A stretch of DNA of 64,000 nt from Streptomyces malaysiensis subsp. samsunensis (lineage in GTDB: Bacteria; Actinomycetota; Actinomycetes; Streptomycetales; Streptomycetaceae), in assembly GCF_024519315.1 (NCBI RefSeq), contig NZ_JANIIC010000011.1, positions 1 to 64,000 on the forward strand, in the 5' to 3' direction. This document shows positions 26,549 to 35,952 of the stretch, piece by piece. Made by a program: the position numbers and the translations under genes. Numbering within the stretch: the first letter of the stretch is position 1; every line of letters begins with the position of its first letter. The notes beneath the pieces are model-generated. The model ran no database searches and was not told where the DNA came from. It saw only the letters and a list, made by a program, of their open reading frames with translations.

Positions 26549-28048
26549 TCACCCCCGCTTGCAGATCCGATCCAGCAGATTCGCCGTGGCCCGCTGAATC
26601 CGCTCATCCGTATGGCCCGGACGATCCAGCCCGGGCGACCACGCGAACGTTCCCGACGCGAAGACCAGAGCGCCGCTCGGGGCCCGGTAGATCGACGTCT
26701 CCTGGTGGCGGATGGCCCCCTCCGTGTCCTGGTACGGGGAGTGGGCCAGCAGGATGCGGCGGATGTGCTCGGGGAGGGCGGTGCGCGGGAAGTAGCGGTC
26801 GGCCTCGCCCGCGACCAGGCCGGGCAGCTCATCGCCCTCCTCCGCGCCGGTGGCCTCCCACAGCCAGTGGCCGGCGTTGCGCACGATCAGCGGGCTGGGC
26901 TCGGGCACCCGGCCCGCGTACTGGATGCCGATCAGCTGCTGTTCGGGCGCGGTCTCCCGCCAGAGCGCCGAGCGGCCGGGGCCGCGGCGCTTGTGGCAGG
27001 TCAGCAGGCGGTCCGGGCCGGAGGGCGCGGGGGCGAGCTCCACCTGCCAGTACATGGTGTTGGCGGAGAGGAAGACCAGTGAGGTGCCGCTGTCGCGGGC
27101 GGACTCGACGGTGCGGCGCATCGGCGCCGACCAGTACTCGTCATGGCCGGGGAAGACCAGGCCCCGGTAGCGGGTGGGGTCGACGCTGCCCGCGTGCAGA
27201 TCGCGCGTCTCGGCGTAGGCCAGGTCGTAGCCGTAGCGCTCGGCCCAGCGGATGAAGTCGTAGGCGTGCCCCACGTGGAGGGGCAGCCCCGCGCCCGCGT
27301 ACGGCCGGTCGAAGGAGACCGTGGTGGCCGCCTCCGACTCGCCCAGCAGCTTTCCCCGCTCGTTCCAGGCGTGGTAGAGGCTGGCGCCGGTCCGGCCGTC
27401 CTCGGGGTAGAGGTTGTACGCCTGCCAGGTGAAGTCCGGGAGGACGAGGAGGAGGTCGGCGGGGCGGGAGTCGCGCACGGTGAACGGGATGTGGCTGCGG
27501 TAGCCGTCCACGGTGGTCAGCACCGCGACATACGCGCCCAGCTTCCAGTACGAGGGGATCTGGAGCCGCCAGGACAGCCACCAGTGGTGGCAGGAGACGG
27601 TGCGGTCGGCGGTGAGCGGGGGCGGCTGGACGATCCCGGACAGCCGGGGGCTGGTGGTGATCTTCAGCGCGCCTGCGCCGTCGTAATAGCCGATGCGGTA
27701 GATGTCCACACTGAACTGCTGGGGCGGGTCCACCGTGATCCGGAAGTCGATGGCCTCGCCGGGGGCCGCCGCCGAGGTGGAGGTGAAGCCCTTGATCTGC
27801 CGGTGGACATCGTCGGCGGTGCGGGGGCCGGGGATCCTGGCCTGGCCCTTCGCGCCGGACCGCCCGGCCGCCGGTTCGACGGCCCCGGAGAGATGGACGT
27901 CGTCCACGTACCACGGGACCACCCGGCCGGTGTCGTCGAAGTAGTTCTCACTGTCGCGCAGCCAGGGCAGCGGGCCCTGGCCGAAAGGATCCGTCACCCC
28001 GTGTGCGAGCGCGCCCGACTCCCAGCGCCGGATCTGGTCCGTCCCCAC
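26549..28048 (-). CDS. N,N-dimethylformamidase beta-subunit-like protein
   Basis: The 499-residue protein contains the large-subunit fold of N,N-dimethylformamidase: beta-sandwich blocks with FSVDIYRIGYYDGAGA, LPDFTWQAYNLYPEDG and SFDRPYAGAG, then VFPGHDEYWSAPMRRTVESA. Family members hydrolyse dimethylformamide with an alpha subunit, but many actinobacterial homologues stand alone with unknown substrates. No alpha subunit is visible here. The GTG at 28048 is chosen because GGGAGGGGAG lies seven bases upstream; the longer open frame is low-complexity. It converges on the FAD oxidoreductase. Confidence 0.75.
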   Translation of the reverse strand: MGTDQIRRWESGALAHGVTDPFGQGPLPWLRDSENYFDDTGRVVPWYVDDVHLSGAVEPAAGRSGAKGQARIPGPRTADDVHRQIKGFTSTSAAAPGEAIDFRITVDPPQQFSVDIYRIGYYDGAGALKITTSPRLSGIVQPPPLTADRTVSCHHWWLSWRLQIPSYWKLGAYVAVLTTVDGYRSHIPFTVRDSRPADLLLVLPDFTWQAYNLYPEDGRTGASLYHAWNERGKLLGESEAATTVSFDRPYAGAGLPLHVGHAYDFIRWAERYGYDLAYAETRDLHAGSVDPTRYRGLVFPGHDEYWSAPMRRTVESARDSGTSLVFLSANTMYWQVELAPAPSGPDRLLTCHKRRGPGRSALWRETAPEQQLIGIQYAGRVPEPSPLIVRNAGHWLWEATGAEEGDELPGLVAGEADRYFPRTALPEHIRRILLAHSPYQDTEGAIRHQETSIYRAPSGALVFASGTFAWSPGLDRPGHTDERIQRATANLLDRICKRG

Positions 28049-28348
28049 AACTGCTCCCCTCCCTGCGTACCCGGCGGCGCCTCGCCTCGCTGCCTCGCAC
28101 ACCGCACCGCCGAGATCCGGCCTTGTGGGCCGGGCTGCGGGGTCGGTCTGGCGGTCCGGGCCGGTGGGCCGGAACTCCTGGGCCGGGTAACAGCGACCGG
28201 TCCAAGCACATCACATTACGCACCCACTCCGTCACCGATAGTCGCGAATTTGCCGGAACAGACACCGAACGCGCGACAAGACTGGACATAGGATCGGTAT
28301 CCGGTTGGTGTAGGGGCGCTGTGCGCACGATGCGCGCGCCGAACGCGC
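28049..28348. other. Intergenic region
   Basis: No gene is seen. Around 28200-28300 the DNA is less GC-rich and probably carries the promoter of the minus-strand gene ending at 26549. Confidence 0.4.
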
Positions 28349-30253
28349 CTACACCAGCCGGACGGGCTTCTCCGGACGGACCCCCACCTCGCCGAGCCAG
28401 GCGCGCAGCGGCCCGTCGTCGCCGTCCTCCACCAGGCTCAGCACCGGATGGGCCAGATCGGCCCGCCGCCGCCCGCCGACGAGCAGCGCGGGCCCGTCGA
28501 GCCAATCGAGCCCCGGGGTCGCGCCCGCGGTGTCCACGGCGGCGCAGCAGACCATGGCGGTGACATGGTCGGCGAGCAGCTCCCGGCCGGTGCGGGGCGG
28601 CTGGAGCGGGAACGCGGGCGCGAAGCCGTCGATCCACGGGTCGCCGCCGCAGCCGCCCGCGGGCCCCTCCGCCCCCGCGGCGGGCCCCTGGCCGTGCGCT
28701 CGGGTGGCGGCGGCCTCCTCGCGGGCCACCTCCACGCTGAGCCGGGCGGCGAGGCGGGGGGCACCGCCGTCAAGGCCGCCGTCGGAGCCGTCGGCGGGGT
28801 CGGCCGGGAAGTCGGCCGCGTCGGCGGTGAGCCGGTCGATGACCCGGGCCAGGGTGGGTGGCACGGGCGCGCTCGCGGAGGACGGTGCGGGGGTGGCGCC
28901 CACGCGGTCGTGGGTGTCCTCCCGCTCGTCCAGGAGCCGGTTCAGCCGGGCGGCCTCCTGCCGCCACTTGCGGTCCACGACCTCCTCCGGATACGCGCCC
29001 CAGTCGACCGGGGACCAGTCGGGGCCCGGCTCCGGCGGGCCGCCGTGGAAGAGCCGGGCGGCGAGCAGCGAGGTGGCCTCGTCCATCGCTCCGGGCTCCT
29101 CCAGGAGGTCGCAGGCCGGGCGCTCGCTCAGCCGGGAGGTGAACCCCTCGGCGAGCCGGTCGCGGCGGGAGAGCTCGGTGAGCGCCGCGACCACGCCCGC
29201 GTCCAGCCGGGAGGGCCAGCGGCCCATCCGCCAGGCGGGCAGCGCGACCCGGGTCAGCAGCCGGTCCCAGCCCGCGTAGGCGAGGCCCACCTGCTCCTGG
29301 GCGACGATCCGCAGCCCGTAGTCGACCGACTGGGCCCGCTCGGAGGCGGCCGCGGCGACCGCGCGCTCCATCGCGGCCGCGTGGTCCCGGCAGCCGCGCA
29401 GCAGCAGCCGGGCGACCCAGCCGACGAAGGCGAACGCGGGGCGGCGCACCGCCGCCACGAGCGCGGGCGCGGGGCCGGACGACGGCTCGCACCCGCGGCC
29501 GCGGGCCGCGACGGCCACGGCGGCGTCAAGCCCGCGTACGAAGCGGCGGGCGGCGGCTATGTCGGGGTGGACGGACGGGCCGGTGCCCGCCACCACCGGG
29601 GCGAGCAGCGCGCGCAGCTCGGCGACCCGCATCCACCACAGGAACGGCGAGCCGATCACCAGCACCGGCGCCTGCGTGGGACGCCGCTCGGGACGGTCCA
29701 GGATCCGGTCCCGGTCCGCGCCGGTGGCGGGGCCGGGCCCTCCTCCGGTGCCCCGTACGGAGCGGGCGGTGCGGGTCTCCTCGACCGCGAGGGCGCCGCG
29801 GTCCCGGTGCTCCCGGCGGTGGGCGTGCGCCGGATGCGTACGGTCCTCCAGCCAGCTGTCGCAGTCGGGGGTGAGCGCTATGGCCGATGGCGCGGGCACC
29901 TCCAGGCGCTCGGCCAGATCGCGGATCAGCCGGTAGAGGTCGGGCGCCGTCTCCTCGGCGATGGGCACCGTCGGGGTGAGCGCGGGCCTGGCCCGGACGA
30001 CGACGGCGGCCACGGCCGCCGCCAGCAACAGGACCAGCAGGGCGCCCCCGGTCACCACCCACCGCAGGGCCGTCCAGCCCTGGTCCTGGGAGCCACCGAT
30101 ACTGCCGGTGGCGCTTCCGGCCAGCAGCACGACGGCGGCGGCGGCCGGGAGCAGTGCGACCGCGAGCGCGGTGCTCCGGATGCGCAGTACCGCGAGGGCA
30201 CGGGCGCGCGCCTCCAGGGCACCTGCTTCGGGACCTGCCACGGTTCTCATCAC
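28349..30253 (-). CDS. Degenerate M48-like membrane protein
   Basis: The 634-residue protein has two N-terminal membrane helices (about residues 27-50 and 68-90). A region then resembles M48 zinc peptidases: LYRLIRDLAERLEVPAPSAI, VLVIGSPFLWWMRVAELRALL. Where catalytic M48 members have the HExxH zinc motif after ELRALLA, this one reads PVVAG, so zinc binding and proteolysis are unlikely. The remaining 400 residues are Ala/Arg-rich with helical blocks such as DYGLRIVAQEQVGLAYAGWDRLL. It is probably a pseudo-enzyme or scaffold in the membrane, and this assignment is my inference. It may be co-transcribed with nothing; purD lies 380 bp upstream on the same strand. Confidence 0.6.
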   Translation of the reverse strand: MMRTVAGPEAGALEARARALAVLRIRSTALAVALLPAAAAVVLLAGSATGSIGGSQDQGWTALRWVVTGGALLVLLLAAAVAAVVVRARPALTPTVPIAEETAPDLYRLIRDLAERLEVPAPSAIALTPDCDSWLEDRTHPAHAHRREHRDRGALAVEETRTARSVRGTGGGPGPATGADRDRILDRPERRPTQAPVLVIGSPFLWWMRVAELRALLAPVVAGTGPSVHPDIAAARRFVRGLDAAVAVAARGRGCEPSSGPAPALVAAVRRPAFAFVGWVARLLLRGCRDHAAAMERAVAAAASERAQSVDYGLRIVAQEQVGLAYAGWDRLLTRVALPAWRMGRWPSRLDAGVVAALTELSRRDRLAEGFTSRLSERPACDLLEEPGAMDEATSLLAARLFHGGPPEPGPDWSPVDWGAYPEEVVDRKWRQEAARLNRLLDEREDTHDRVGATPAPSSASAPVPPTLARVIDRLTADAADFPADPADGSDGGLDGGAPRLAARLSVEVAREEAAATRAHGQGPAAGAEGPAGGCGGDPWIDGFAPAFPLQPPRTGRELLADHVTAMVCCAAVDTAGATPGLDWLDGPALLVGGRRRADLAHPVLSLVEDGDDGPLRAWLGEVGVRPEKPVRLV

Positions 30254-30635
30254 CCCCTACTGTCCGGCCGGTGTTGTGAAGACCGGTGCTTGAAGAGCGG
30301 ACGACGGCGGCGTTGTCTTCTCCCCACCCACTGTCGCATCGGGCGCCCACTCCGCAATGCCGGTGGGCCAGTTGCCGCACCTTGCCTGAGCGGCACACTA
30401 GTTGGGGGCCGGGCGTGCGTCAGCAGGATGCGGAAGCGCTCACCCAATGGAATGGCCTTGGGTAAAACCGGGAACTTCGCGATGGCGACGCCGGGCCCCG
30501 TGTGAACAGGCGGAAGCGGGCTTCGGGGGCGTTCGCGGGCGCGTGTGAGGGCCCGTTCGGGGCGGTTGAGACACTTCTTACAGCGTCTGTCCTCGCCCCT
30601 TCGGCCCCTTCGGCCCCCTCTTCACGGATTCCCGC
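30254..30635. other. Intergenic region between purD and membrane protein gene
   Basis: I find no gene, tRNA or strong hairpin in this stretch. The segment at 30555-30620 is a run of short CCCCTTCGGC repeats. Confidence 0.4.
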
Positions 30636-31901
<1,266 letters not shown>

Positions 31902-31981
31902 GGTGTGCAGCCTATTGCCTTGGGTGGGGGGCGCTGTGCGGTGGGGTTGCCGCTGTGTGCGGTTGCGGTCGCGCGTGCTTA

Positions 31982-32075
31982 CGTGGGGCGGTGGGTGAGG
32001 CGGCGCCGTGGGGCGGTGGGTGAGGCGGCGCCGTGGGGCGGTGGGTGAGGCGGCGCCGTGGGGCGGTGGGTGAGG
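31982..32075. repeat. 25-bp tandem repeat upstream of purD
   Basis: Three perfect copies of the unit beginning GTGGGTGAGGCGGCGCCGTG start at 31991, 32016 and 32041, with partial copies on both sides. Confidence 0.9.
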
Positions 32076-32970
32076 TGTTCGGCTGCGGGTTTCGTCTCGC
32101 GCCTTCGGCGCATTTGAGCATGGGGGCGGGGGGTGGAGGGCGCGGGCCACGTCGCCGGGCGCCGGGTCGGTGGGGGTGGGGGGCGTGGCGGCTTCGGTGG
32201 TTGGGGGCTGAGGCCGTTGCCGGACCGTCGGGCCCCGGGCGGCCGGGCCCGGAGCCGTCGGGCCTCAGGCGGCCGGGCCTCAGGCGGCAGGCCCCCGGAC
32301 TGTCGGAGCGCATGGCCGTCGGGACGCAGGGCCGTCGGGGCGCAGGGCCACCGAGGCCGACTGGGTGTTGGGCTGCTAGGGCCACCCGGGCCGCCAGGGT
32401 GCCGGGGCGTAGGGCCGCCGGGCCGCCCAGGTGCCGGGCCGCCCAGGTGCCGGGCCGCCGGGTGCCGGGTGCCGGGGCGCCGGGTGCCGGGGCGCCGGGT
32501 GCCGGGGCGCCGGAGTCGCCGGGCACCGGGTGCCGGAGTCGCCGGGGTGCCGACCGCAGGGGGGCCGACCGCAAGGGGGGCCGACCGCAGGGGGCCGACC
32601 GCAGGGGTTGGGGGGTACCCCTGCGAAAACGTTTGACAAATTAGTTGCTTCAGATCAAGCGTTTTTTGAAGGGGTACCCGGAGAGGCCGCCCGAGACCCA
32701 GGAAGCCCGCACCACCCGCACCACCCGCACCGCCCACGCCCACCCGCACTCCCGACTCAACAGAACCCACGCTGCCCGCACTCCGGATCGGACCGCACCC
32801 CCACACACCGCTGAGCCGCCACCGGCACCCACCCCCGCCGACCCGGCGCCCGGCGACGGCGCCACGCCCCCACCCCCTGCCCCGCTGCTCAATTGCGCCG
32901 AAGGCGCGAGACGAAAGCCGCACCCAACCGAGCCGAACACCCCAACACAGCCACCCACCACCTCCGCACC
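32060..32970. repeat. About 0.9-kb element with long imperfect inverted repeats
   Basis: The left arm (about 32060-32225) and right arm (about 32775-32970) are extended imperfect reverse complements. The best-conserved core is TTTCGTCTCGCGCCTTCGGC near 32092, mirrored near 32915. The arms also share CGCCGGGCGCCGGGTCGG. The centre (32612-32680) has GGGTACCCCT and A/T runs arranged head-to-head around the only AT-rich patch. Between arm and centre lie minisatellites: GGGTGCCGGGGCGCC units (32455-32520) and GGGGGGCCGACCGCA units (32548-32605). Right of centre, GGCACCC is repeated at 32965-33005. No credible gene lies in 31902-33237. Confidence 0.7.
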
Positions 32971-33237
32971 TGGCACCCGGCACCCGGCACCCGGCACCCG
33001 GCACCCCACCGCCTCCGCACCCCCGCCACCTCCGCACACCCCCGCCCTCCGCGCCCCTACACCGCGAGCCAGGGGCACTCTTTTGGGTGAGGAGTGGGTG
33101 GTTCTATACCCGATAGGACAGCCCTTACGGACTGAAATCCCGTGATCGGGTCCTCGTGGCCAGCCGTTCGGCGGTAGGAATGGTGGTCGCGCATCAGCCG
33201 CGCGCCAGAGAAACGCCGCCGCAGAGGGAGTTGCACG

Positions 33238-33972
33238 GTGAGTCAGCCGGAGATGCAGCCCGAGGGGCTCCCTCGGCAGGAGGGTGCGAGGAAGCAGGGT
33301 GACCTGCTCGGCCGGCCCTTCCCGCACGGCGACTGGGGGGAGCCCGCCGAGCGGCTCGACGAGTTGTACCAGTGGGTCGAGGAGGGCGCGCTGGAGGTCG
33401 CCGCCTGGTACCTCGCCGACCGGGTGTGGAAGCGGCGAGCCGCCCGGGTGCTGCGGATGGGCGCCGCCGTGGCGGGCGTCGTGGGGGCCGTACTGCCGCT
33501 GCTGGATCTGAACGGCGCGCTGGACGGCGGCGCCGGCTGGGGCGCCCTGGCGCTGCTGCTTGCGGTCGCCTGCCTCGGCGCCGACCGGTTCTTCGGGCTG
33601 ACGTCCGGCTGGATGCGGGACGTGGCCACCGCACAGGCGGTGCACCGGCGGCTGGAAACGTTGCAGTTCGACTGGGCGTCGGAGAGCGTACGGGAAGTGC
33701 TGGGCCCCACCGAGGGCACCGCGAGCGAGGCCGTGGAGCGGTGTCTGGCCGTGCTGCGGCGGTTCTGCGAGGACGTCTCGGACCTGGTCCGGGCAGAGAC
33801 GGCGGGCTGGATGGTGGACTTCGGGTCCGGTTCGGCGCCGCTGGTCACACAGTCGCTGATGGCCCAGGGCCCCCGCCCGGACAGCGGGAGCCCCGCGAGC
33901 CGCTTTCCGCTGCCGCCGAGCCCGGCCCGGCCCAATATGCCGCGGCAGCGTCCGCCGGAGCCGCCTCGCTGA
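33238..33972 (+). CDS. SLATT domain-containing membrane protein
   Basis: The 244-residue protein matches the SLATT pattern: an N-terminal soluble helix (AERLDELYQWVEEGALEVAAWY), two closely spaced membrane helices (about residues 72-93 and 101-122) and a cytosolic helical part (HRRLETLQFDWASESVREVL near 140). SLATT proteins are predicted membrane effectors, often paired with nucleotide-sensing SMODS or SLOG proteins in defence systems. No such sensor is adjacent, so a stand-alone housekeeping or defence role is open. The GTG at 33238 follows GGAG eight bases upstream. The last 50 residues are Pro/Ser/Arg-rich. Confidence 0.75.
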   Translation: MSQPEMQPEGLPRQEGARKQGDLLGRPFPHGDWGEPAERLDELYQWVEEGALEVAAWYLADRVWKRRAARVLRMGAAVAGVVGAVLPLLDLNGALDGGAGWGALALLLAVACLGADRFFGLTSGWMRDVATAQAVHRRLETLQFDWASESVREVLGPTEGTASEAVERCLAVLRRFCEDVSDLVRAETAGWMVDFGSGSAPLVTQSLMAQGPRPDSGSPASRFPLPPSPARPNMPRQRPPEPPR

Positions 33973-34014
33973 CGGCCACGACGCCGGTCGGAAGCGCTCC
34001 TCGGAGGCAGCCCC

Positions 34015-34092
34015 CGGGACCACTCGCCGGGACCACTCGCCGGACGCGGTCACCAGACGCGGTCACCGGAAACGCTCGCCGGAGACGCCGAC
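34015..34092. repeat. 13-bp tandem repeat, six copies
   Basis: Units start at 34015, 34028, 34041, 34054, 34067 and 34080. The first two are identical (CGGGACCACTCGC) and later ones diverge. The array fills the gap between two convergent genes. Confidence 0.8.
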
Positions 34093-34165
34093 CGCACGGC
34101 CGGACACCTTCGCGGAGCAGACGCGGCCCAGCCGCCAGCCTTACGGAACAGGCCCGGCCCAGCGG

Positions 34166-34816
34166 TCAGCTGAAGACGATCATCGAGCCCTGCCCCAGAC
34201 TGCGCGTCGCCGCCGCATGCAGCCCCAGCCACACATGGCGCTCTCTCGCGAAGGGGCTGTCCTCGTACGGGACGGACGCCGCCGGCTCCTCCAGGCTCGT
34301 GGGGCGGGCCGGGGGCGCGGGGGCGGCCGGGGGGTTGGACGGGTCGATGCCGAGCGCCGGGGCGACCGCCTCCAGCTCGCGCAGCAGTCCATGGCTGGAG
34401 CCCAACGGACCGCCTCCCTCGAGGAGTTCATCGTTGGACAGCGGATTCTGGAAGTCGACGGGGACATACGCGCCCGCGTGGTCGTAGTGCCACACCAGAT
34501 GCGACTGCTGGGCCGTGGGCTCGAACATCTCCAGCAACTGCTCGTAGTCCCCGCCGAGTTCGTCCACCGGCGTCACCGCGAGTCCGCACAGCTGAAGCAG
34601 ATAGGCACGGCGGAGAAAGTGCAGCGCGTCGTAGTCGAAACCGGCCACCGGGGCGACATCCCCGGACAGTCCCGGCATATAGCTGAAGACGGGCACGGGC
34701 GGCAGACCGGCCTCACTGAGTGCCTTGTCGTACGCGGCGATCTCTTCGGCGAAGGGGTTGTCGGGGCTGTGGCACAGCACATCGACGAGGGGGACCAACC
34801 AGAGGTCACATGCCAC
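34166..34816 (-). CDS. Conserved hypothetical protein
   Basis: A 216-residue protein with no signal peptide or membrane helix and no motif I can name. It starts CDLWLVPLVDVLCHSPDNPFAEE and has a Tyr/Phe-rich middle (FDYDALHFLRRAYLLQLCG; WHYDHAGAYVPVDFQNPL). Its C-terminal third is Pro/Ala-rich and then ends in a conserved-looking WLGLHAAATRSLGQGSMIVFS. Codon bias is strong. The overall feel is of a small ligand- or partner-binding fold, but no function is proposed. Confidence 0.6.
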   Translation of the reverse strand: MACDLWLVPLVDVLCHSPDNPFAEEIAAYDKALSEAGLPPVPVFSYMPGLSGDVAPVAGFDYDALHFLRRAYLLQLCGLAVTPVDELGGDYEQLLEMFEPTAQQSHLVWHYDHAGAYVPVDFQNPLSNDELLEGGGPLGSSHGLLRELEAVAPALGIDPSNPPAAPAPPARPTSLEEPAASVPYEDSPFARERHVWLGLHAAATRSLGQGSMIVFS

Positions 34817-35027
34817 GCGATCTCACTCTCGTATCCGTACGGTCGATGGTCGGCCCAGCGTAATGCCCCGCGTACGCCGCGCGAAGAGTGCGGGGCGCCA
34901 ACCCCGGGGGGTCGATTCGCCCGTGGGCGCCCCGGCTTCCCCGGGCTCCGGCTCGCTCGCCGCCCGGGGCAACCGCCCCTGGGTCAGGGGGAGTTCGAAA
35001 AAAGTTCAGGAGGAGATCAGAAGGAGC

Positions 35028-35753
35028 TCAGGGGGAGTTGACCTCCGGCGCCCGGCCCCGCGCGCGCATCTCCTCCCCCGCCACCAACCGCTCGATCAGC
35101 GCACGGAAATGCGTGTTGTACGCCCCTATGAGCCGCTCCGAGTCATGCGGATCCCCGCGGGTGACCGCCGCCGTGAGTTCGCAGTGCCCCGTCCACAGGT
35201 GACCCCGCAGATCGGGTACGCGGCGCAGATACGGCACCGTGAAGACCCAGGTCTGCACCCGCAGCCGCTGGAGGAAGTCCAGGACGTACGGATTGCCGAC
35301 CAGCCCGCAGATCTCCCGCCAGAAGCGCAGGTCGTAGCCGATGAGGATGTCCAGGTCACCGGAGCGGGCGGCCCGTTCGGCCTCCTCGGCCCGCCGCCGC
35401 ACCGAGGCCAGCGCCTGCGGGGTCATGGCCTTCAGCGTCTGCTCGACGTAGTGCCGGAAGACGCCCTCGACCACCATCGTGCGGGCGTCGACCATATGCC
35501 GGAAGTCCTCGATGGTGAACTCGTGGACCCTGAAGCCCCGGTGCTCCTCGACATCGAGCAGCCCCTGGGAGCACAGGTCCAGCAGCGCCTCCCGCACGGG
35601 GGTCGCGGAGACGCCGTACTGCTGGGCGATCTCCTTGACGGTGAACTGGCGCCCCGCAGGGAGCCGGCCCGCGAGCACCTCGTCGCAGAGCGCGTCGGCG
35701 ATCTGCTGCCGCAGAGTGTTCCGCTTGACCGGGCTGGCGCCTGGCACGGGCAT
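35028..35753 (-). CDS. GntR-family regulator (FadR/FCD subfamily)
   Basis: The 241-residue protein has an N-terminal winged helix (RQQIADALCDEVLAGRLPAG; EIAQQYGVSATPVREALLDL) and a C-terminal all-helical FCD ligand domain (EDFRHMVDARTMVVEGVF; DLRFWREICGLVGNPYVLDFL), which typically binds carboxylic acids via a metal. It lies 200 bp downstream of, and on the same strand as, the class III aminotransferase, so it probably senses that enzyme's substrate or product. A 13-bp perfect inverted repeat at 35796-35827 sits in its upstream region. Confidence 0.9.
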   Translation of the reverse strand: MPVPGASPVKRNTLRQQIADALCDEVLAGRLPAGRQFTVKEIAQQYGVSATPVREALLDLCSQGLLDVEEHRGFRVHEFTIEDFRHMVDARTMVVEGVFRHYVEQTLKAMTPQALASVRRRAEEAERAARSGDLDILIGYDLRFWREICGLVGNPYVLDFLQRLRVQTWVFTVPYLRRVPDLRGHLWTGHCELTAAVTRGDPHDSERLIGAYNTHFRALIERLVAGEEMRARGRAPEVNSP

Positions 35754-35795
35754 CGAGGACCGTCTCCTTCCACGGCCGTCGATGTAAGAAAGCGG

Positions 35796-35827
35796 ACGGC
35801 CCTCGCATCACGATATGCGAGGGCCGT
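35796..35827. promoter_or_regulatory. Perfect 13-bp inverted repeat upstream of gntR gene
   Basis: ACGGCCCTCGCAT is repeated inverted around a 6-nt spacer, 43 bp upstream of the regulator start and 126 bp after the aminotransferase stop. It can be an intrinsic terminator for the aminotransferase or an operator for the GntR protein; there is no T tract. Confidence 0.6.
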
Positions 35828-35952
35828 TGCGCGGAATACGCAGAGTGCGTCGGTGGTCTACACCGGGCAGTGGTCGGGCGGCGGCCGGGGGGGGCAAACG
35901 GGCAGCGCCCATGAGACCGGGGCTTCCGCGGCGCCCCGGGTCGCGGAGGCGG

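Noticed and set aside
31979..33037. Several overlapping open frames in the repetitive region upstream of purD
   Set aside because: Their translations are simple repeats ([15 protein letters not shown]) without start signals, so they come from the tandem DNA itself.
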